This document shows positions 6,709-9,875 of a DNA stretch of 9,875 nucleotides, piece by piece. Below the pieces are notes generated by a model, which was not told the origin of the DNA, searched no databases, and saw only the letters and a program-made list of their open reading frames with translations. The stretch is from Desulfovibrio sp. (lineage in GTDB: Bacteria > Desulfobacterota > Desulfovibrionia > Desulfovibrionales > Desulfovibrionaceae), in the NCBI RefSeq assembly GCF_019424165.1, contig NZ_JAHZAA010000023.1:30503-40377 (forward strand). Direction: 5' to 3'. A program made the translations under genes and the position numbers. Positions within the stretch are counted from its first letter, which is position 1. Each line of letters opens with the position of its first letter.

Positions 6709-6906
6709 ATGAAAAGCCTGAAAGTCAATGGTATGCGTTGCGGGCATTGCAAGTCCGCTGTGGAAGAGGCGGCGGGCAAGGTTGCCGGCATAAAAAATCC
6801 GCTGGTGGACCTGGACGAAAAAGTTTTGCGCTACGAAGAGGACGGTCCTGTAGACATGGACGCCCTGCGCACGGCCATCAGCAATATAGGTTTTGACCCG
6901 GAATAG
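6709..6906 (+). CDS. copZ: Copper chaperone CopZ (heavy-metal-associated domain)
   Basis: Small cytoplasmic Cu(I) carrier of 65 residues, made of one HMA ferredoxin-like domain. The metal loop is GMRCGHC at 8-14 with ligands C11 and C14. Arg sits where many homologues have Thr or Ser, and His before the second Cys as in several CopZ proteins. The C-terminal half is strongly acidic (many Asp and Glu from residue 34 on), whereas typical HMA chaperones also expose lysines for docking. The domain would hand Cu(I) to the CopA N-terminal domain or receive it from other sites. The gene stands divergent from copA with its own promoter candidate and terminator, so the pair is probably co-regulated but not on one message. 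Mercury-type carriers share the fold, but the neighbouring copper ATPase supports CopZ. Confidence 0.9.
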   Translation: MKSLKVNGMRCGHCKSAVEEAAGKVAGIKNPLVDLDEKVLRYEEDGPVDMDALRTAISNIGFDPE

Positions 6907-6933
6907 GCCTCTCCCGAGCCTTTCGGCAATGCG

Positions 6934-6956
6934 CGGCGGCTCTGCGCCGGTTTTTT
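6934..6956 (+). terminator. Probable intrinsic terminator of copZ
   Basis: CGGCG (6934-6938) pairs with CGCCG (6945-6949) around a six-base loop, then one G and six T (6951-6956). The stem is short but all G/C, and the T-run is clean. It lies 27 bases after the copZ stop. An alternative pairing GAGCC (6916-6920) with GGCTC (6938-6942) overlaps it. Confidence 0.6.
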
Positions 6957-7292
6957 CAGTAGAAACGACCAGCGCGGGCCGCGCGCCTGAACAGATACAA
7001 TTTCAGCCCGCCTCAAGCCCCATCACCTTGCCGTTCACGCCCGCATGGCGTACATGTAAAGCCCGTTATGCCCGCACCGCCGCGAGAAAATCCCGGCCGG
7101 TTCGCCACAGGCCGCGAGGGCAGAAAAGCCGCAAAGAACAGGGCAGCTCCTGGCAGGGTCCGCAGCAGACAGCAGCATTCCGCCATTCGCGCGGAACAGG
7201 TCGGGCCGCAATGGCGGAAACCGCACCAGGGCATGCATCAACCGCGCGGCAGCACAGCGGCCATAACCTACAGGCAGCACCGCCGGACAACC
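6957..7292. other. 336-base stretch without a convincing gene
   Basis: The carboxypeptidase frame is open back to an ATG at 7068, but the added 75 residues are Arg/Gln-rich, precede the signal peptide and have no ribosome site, so this is treated as non-coding. Opposite-strand frames of 73-94 codons have no recognisable domain. A poor promoter-like pair TTGCCG (7028-7033) and TACATG (7051-7056) with 17-base spacing is the only signal seen. The true promoter of the carboxypeptidase gene should lie here. Confidence 0.5.
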
Positions 7293-8786
7293 ATGCGCCC
7301 AAACAGTACCGCCATGCAAGTATACAATCCTTTCTCACAAGCACACAAGAAGTACAGGGGCCTGCCCACGGTACAGCAGTGTATTTACAGTCTGCTTGTG
7401 TGTTGCGCCCTGCTCAGTCTGACGGCCACCGCGCGGGCGCAGGATGCATTTCCTCTGGACTTCACCGTGGTGCACCTGGGAAGCGGGCCGCGCACGGTGT
7501 TAATTGTGGGCGGCATACAGGGCGATGAGCCGGGCGGTTTTTCGGCCGCAAGCCTGCTGACCACCCACTATACCGTGGAAAACGGCAGTGTATGGGTAGT
7601 ACCCAATCTCAATTTCCCTAGTATTATCAAACGGTCGCGCGGGCTGCACGGCGACATGAACCGCAAATTCGCCCGCCTTGACCACAGCGATCCGGAGTAT
7701 GTCACTGTTCGGCGCATAAAAGATCTCATTGATCATCCCGATGTGGCCCTGGTGCTGAACCTGCATGACGGCAGCGGCTATTACCGCCACAAGTACGAAA
7801 GCAGGCTGCGCAATCCCGCCCGATGGGGGCAGTCGGTTATTATTGACCAGACCAGCCTGCCCGGCGCATTCATGAGCTCTCTGGGCGCGATGGCTGACGA
7901 AGCCGTGGCCGCCGCCAATGCGGGGCTTCTGGCCCCGGACCACCGCCTGCATGTGCGCAATACCAATACGGCTGCGGGCGACCGCGAAATGGAAAAAAGC
8001 CTTTCCTACTATGCCGTGCGGCAAGGCAAGGCGGCCTTCGGCCTTGAAGCCAGCAAGGAATTTTCTGTAGAACTGCGCGCCTATTACCACCTGCTGATGG
8101 TAGAGTCCTTTTTGCGGCAGGCAGGCGTGGACTTCAGCCGCTCGTTTGCCCTTACGCCCCAAGGCGTACGCCAGGCGCTTCAGGACGATCTGGCCGTATC
8201 ATTTGCCGACAACCGGGTTTTTCTGCCTCTGGAAGACGTCCGGCCCGCCATAAACTATTTGCCCCTGCCCAGAAGCGCCCCGGCCCGCGCCGTACCGACC
8301 AAGCATATCATGGCCGTGCTGCCCTGCGCCAAAGGCAATGAAGGCCAGTTCTGCGTACACTACGGCAACCGCATGATCACCCTCATCCGCCCCGAATGGC
8401 GTGAGGTGGACGACAGCCTTGGCGCGGCTCCGGTGCGCGTGGACGGGCAGGACACTCTGGTCCCCTTCGGGCAGATCATTTATGCAAAGGACAGCCTGCT
8501 GGTGCACCCTCTTGAAGGCTACAGGGTCAACGCCATCGGCTTTGACAACGGGCAACCCGACGAAGCGGGCGTGGAACTGCGCCGCAAAGACTTCATGCCG
8601 CGTTTTTCGGTAGACAGACAGGCCCGGATATTCCGCGTAGAAATTTATCGGGGTCAGCTTTTCAGCGGCATGTTTCTGGTCTGCTTTGGCGATGGAGTCC
8701 CGAAGCGTCCGGCCGGATCGCGCACGGCGCGCAATGCCGCGCCGCTGCCCGCTGTTCCCGGGCCGGAGTCTGCTCTGGGCTTTTAG
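7293..8786 (+). CDS. Secreted M14/M99 zinc carboxypeptidase, Csd4-like
   Basis: Probable periplasmic peptidoglycan carboxypeptidase related to Helicobacter Csd4 and Campylobacter Pgp1, which trim muramyl tripeptide to dipeptide and are needed for curved or helical shape. From ATG 7293 it has 497 residues. A signal peptide is clear: basic KKYR at 19-22, hydrophobic 31-44, cleavage after ARA (47-49). The zinc motif is GGIQGDEPGG (73-82): Q76 and E79 replace the usual His-x-x-Glu, exactly the atypical glutamine ligand known from Csd4. The third ligand is H158 in NLHDGSGYY (156-164), DMNRKF (121-126) gives the Asn-Arg pair that binds the substrate carboxylate, and E252 in FGLEASKEF is the likely catalytic glutamate. 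About 200 C-terminal residues follow, as in Csd4, with a Pro/Ala-rich tail. Start: GGA at 7285-7287 is weak; ATG 7314 or 7068 remain possible. Function is inferred, family firm. Confidence 0.85.
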   Translation: MRPNSTAMQVYNPFSQAHKKYRGLPTVQQCIYSLLVCCALLSLTATARAQDAFPLDFTVVHLGSGPRTVLIVGGIQGDEPGGFSAASLLTTHYTVENGSVWVVPNLNFPSIIKRSRGLHGDMNRKFARLDHSDPEYVTVRRIKDLIDHPDVALVLNLHDGSGYYRHKYESRLRNPARWGQSVIIDQTSLPGAFMSSLGAMADEAVAAANAGLLAPDHRLHVRNTNTAAGDREMEKSLSYYAVRQGKAAFGLEASKEFSVELRAYYHLLMVESFLRQAGVDFSRSFALTPQGVRQALQDDLAVSFADNRVFLPLEDVRPAINYLPLPRSAPARAVPTKHIMAVLPCAKGNEGQFCVHYGNRMITLIRPEWREVDDSLGAAPVRVDGQDTLVPFGQIIYAKDSLLVHPLEGYRVNAIGFDNGQPDEAGVELRRKDFMPRFSVDRQARIFRVEIYRGQLFSGMFLVCFGDGVPKRPAGSRTARNAAPLPAVPGPESALGF

Positions 8787-8808
8787 GGCTTGTGAGCCAC
8801 ATTTTTTT
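8787..8808 (+). terminator. Weak terminator after the carboxypeptidase gene
   Basis: GGCT (8787-8790) and AGCC (8795-8798) form a short four-base-pair stem with a TGTG loop, directly after the stop codon. A run of seven T (8802-8808) follows three bases later. The T-run is good, the stem is short, so readthrough into gpsA is likely. Confidence 0.4.
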
Positions 8809-8827
8809 GACTGCTGCATCGCCGGAC

Positions 8828-8867
8828 GCTGCCTGAAGCCGGATTCTTTTCTGGGCAGCACTCAGGC
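8828..8867 (+). repeat. Two mutually exclusive hairpins in the gpsA leader
   Basis: GCTGCC (8828-8833) can pair with GGCAGC (8854-8859), while GCCTGA (8831-8836) can pair with TCAGGC (8862-8867). The left arms share 8831-8833, so only one stem can form. ATTTTA follows the second stem. The arrangement resembles an attenuator but is short and unproven. The rest of this 124-base spacer holds only a TATAAA (8887-8892) with no matching -35. Confidence 0.35.
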
Positions 8868-8910
8868 ATTTTACGTTGAACTGCTTTATAAAGACAAGTA
8901 CAGGAAAAGC

Positions 8911-9875
8911 ATGGCTGATAAAATATCCGTCTGTGTAGCCGGAGGCGGCAGTTGGGGTACGGCCCTCGGGCATCTGCTGGCCCGTGGCGGGCACGATGTC
9001 AGCATATGGCTGCGCGACGATGCAGTGGCCCGCGCCATCAACCAGAAGCACGAAAATCCGCGCTACCTGCCTGGCCTGCCGCTTGATCCCCGCCTTTCGG
9101 CCACAACCGACCCCGCAGTGCTGGCCCGGCCCCTGGTGGTGCTCGCGGTTCCCTGCCAGCAGTTGCGTCCCTGGCTTGCCGGCCACGCCCGCCATTTTCA
9201 GCCAGGTGTGACCCTTGTCAATGCCGCCAAAGGCATAGAAACAGGCTCTCTGGCAACCTGTGCCGAAATAACGGCCCAGGAACTGAACAGCCTCAATCCG
9301 CGCTATGCGGTCTTGTCCGGCCCGTCCTTTGCCGCGGACGTGCTGCGCGACCTGCCCACCGCCGTTGTGCTGGCTTCGTATGATGAAGCCCTGGGCCGCC
9401 ACCTGCGCGGCGTCTTTTCCGGCCCCGCCTTTCGCTGCTATTCCAGCACGGATGTGGTGGGAGTGGAAATGGGCGGCGCGCTCAAAAATGTCATGGCCAT
9501 TGCGGCAGGCACATGCGACGGCCTGGGCCTTGGAGCCAACAGCCGCGCGGCGCTCGTCACACGCGGCCTGGCGGAAATGAGCCGTCTTGGCGCGGCGCGC
9601 GGCGCGCAAGCGCATACCTTTATGGGACTTTCCGGGCTGGGTGACCTTACCCTGACCTGTACAGACGACCTTTCACGGAACCGCCAGGTAGGCCTGCGGC
9701 TTGGCCGGGGAGAAAAACTCGACCACATCACGCAAAGCCTTGGCATGGTGGCCGAAGGCGTAAAAACCACCGCCGCCATCTATGAGATGGCGCAAAAACT
9801 CCAGGTGGAGGCCCCGCTGACCAGAGCCGTGTATGGCATCCTTTACAAGGAGATGGCCCCGCCCACCGTGCTGCG
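8911..9875 (+). CDS. gpsA: Glycerol-3-phosphate dehydrogenase [NAD(P)+] GpsA, 3' partial
   Basis: Cytoplasmic enzyme that reduces dihydroxyacetone phosphate to sn-glycerol 3-phosphate, the backbone for phospholipid synthesis. 321 complete codons are visible and the frame runs off the right edge; family members are about 330-340 residues, so only a short C-terminal piece is missing. The N-terminal Rossmann domain shows GGGSWG at 11-16 in the family context AGGGSWGTALG. NAAKGIE at 104-110 carries the conserved K107, and SGPSFA at 136-141 is the family motif. LKNVMA at 191-196 carries the catalytic lysine K192, and NSRAALVTRGLAEM (210-223) and GLGDLTLTC (242-250) shape the substrate site. No residue looks damaged. 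The ATG at 8911 has AGGA (8902-8905) five bases upstream. It follows the carboxypeptidase gene after 124 bases that include a weak terminator. Confidence 0.96.
   Translation, partial: MADKISVCVAGGGSWGTALGHLLARGGHDVSIWLRDDAVARAINQKHENPRYLPGLPLDPRLSATTDPAVLARPLVVLAVPCQQLRPWLAGHARHFQPGVTLVNAAKGIETGSLATCAEITAQELNSLNPRYAVLSGPSFAADVLRDLPTAVVLASYDEALGRHLRGVFSGPAFRCYSSTDVVGVEMGGALKNVMAIAAGTCDGLGLGANSRAALVTRGLAEMSRLGAARGAQAHTFMGLSGLGDLTLTCTDDLSRNRQVGLRLGRGEKLDHITQSLGMVAEGVKTTAAIYEMAQKLQVEAPLTRAVYGILYKEMAPPTVL

Noticed and set aside
7051..7058. Palindrome TACATGTA as a possible CopY box
   Set aside because: The CopY box is TACANNTGTA; the two central bases are missing, and the site lies after the copZ terminator.
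6893..7528. Plus-strand open frame of 211 codons overlapping the copZ end and the carboxypeptidase start
   Set aside because: It overlaps two genes in another frame, spans the copZ terminator, and has low-complexity composition with no domain.

Overview
The window carries eight protein-coding genes typical of a GC-rich, Gram-negative anaerobe. The best guess is a member of Desulfovibrionaceae. The support is a TauE/SafE anion exporter, an amidohydrolase of the kind used in futalosine-type menaquinone synthesis, and a Csd4-like peptidoglycan carboxypeptidase of the type found in curved or helical cells. This assignment is inference from gene content; no rRNA or other phylogenetic marker is present.

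Layout. (1) Positions 1-2993, plus strand: a tight three-gene cluster of TauE/SafE permease (start lies off the left edge), YitT-family membrane protein, and a cyclic amidohydrolase resembling aminodeoxyfutalosine deaminases. Spacings are 27 and 8 bases, so one operon is likely. (2) 2994-3564: a gene-free stretch of 571 bases that is unusually rich in overlapping inverted repeats. (3) 3565-3903, plus: a small stand-alone histidine phosphotransfer (HPt) protein with its own terminator. (4) 3904-4178: convergent terminators back to back, then a structured stretch that is probably the 3' UTR of copA. (5) 4179-6906: a copper module of divergent genes, the Cu(I)-exporting P1B-1 ATPase copA (minus) and the chaperone copZ (plus), sharing a control region of about 160 bases. 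(6) 6907-7292: copZ terminator and 336 further bases without a convincing gene. (7) 7293-8786, plus: a secreted M14/M99-type zinc carboxypeptidase whose zinc motif has Gln where His is usual, as in Helicobacter Csd4. (8) 8911 to the right edge, plus: gpsA, cut off near its C-terminus.

How the genes work together. CopZ and CopA form a copper handling pair: the chaperone binds Cu(I) in the cytoplasm and the ATPase pumps it out. The carboxypeptidase (cell wall) and GpsA (phospholipid precursor) both concern the envelope but are probably separate units. The first operon has no obvious common pathway. No mobile element, CRISPR array, tRNA or rRNA was seen. I found no clear new multi-gene system. 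The least explained parts are the non-coding stretches at 3020-3540 and 3940-4130, and the atypical zinc site of the carboxypeptidase.
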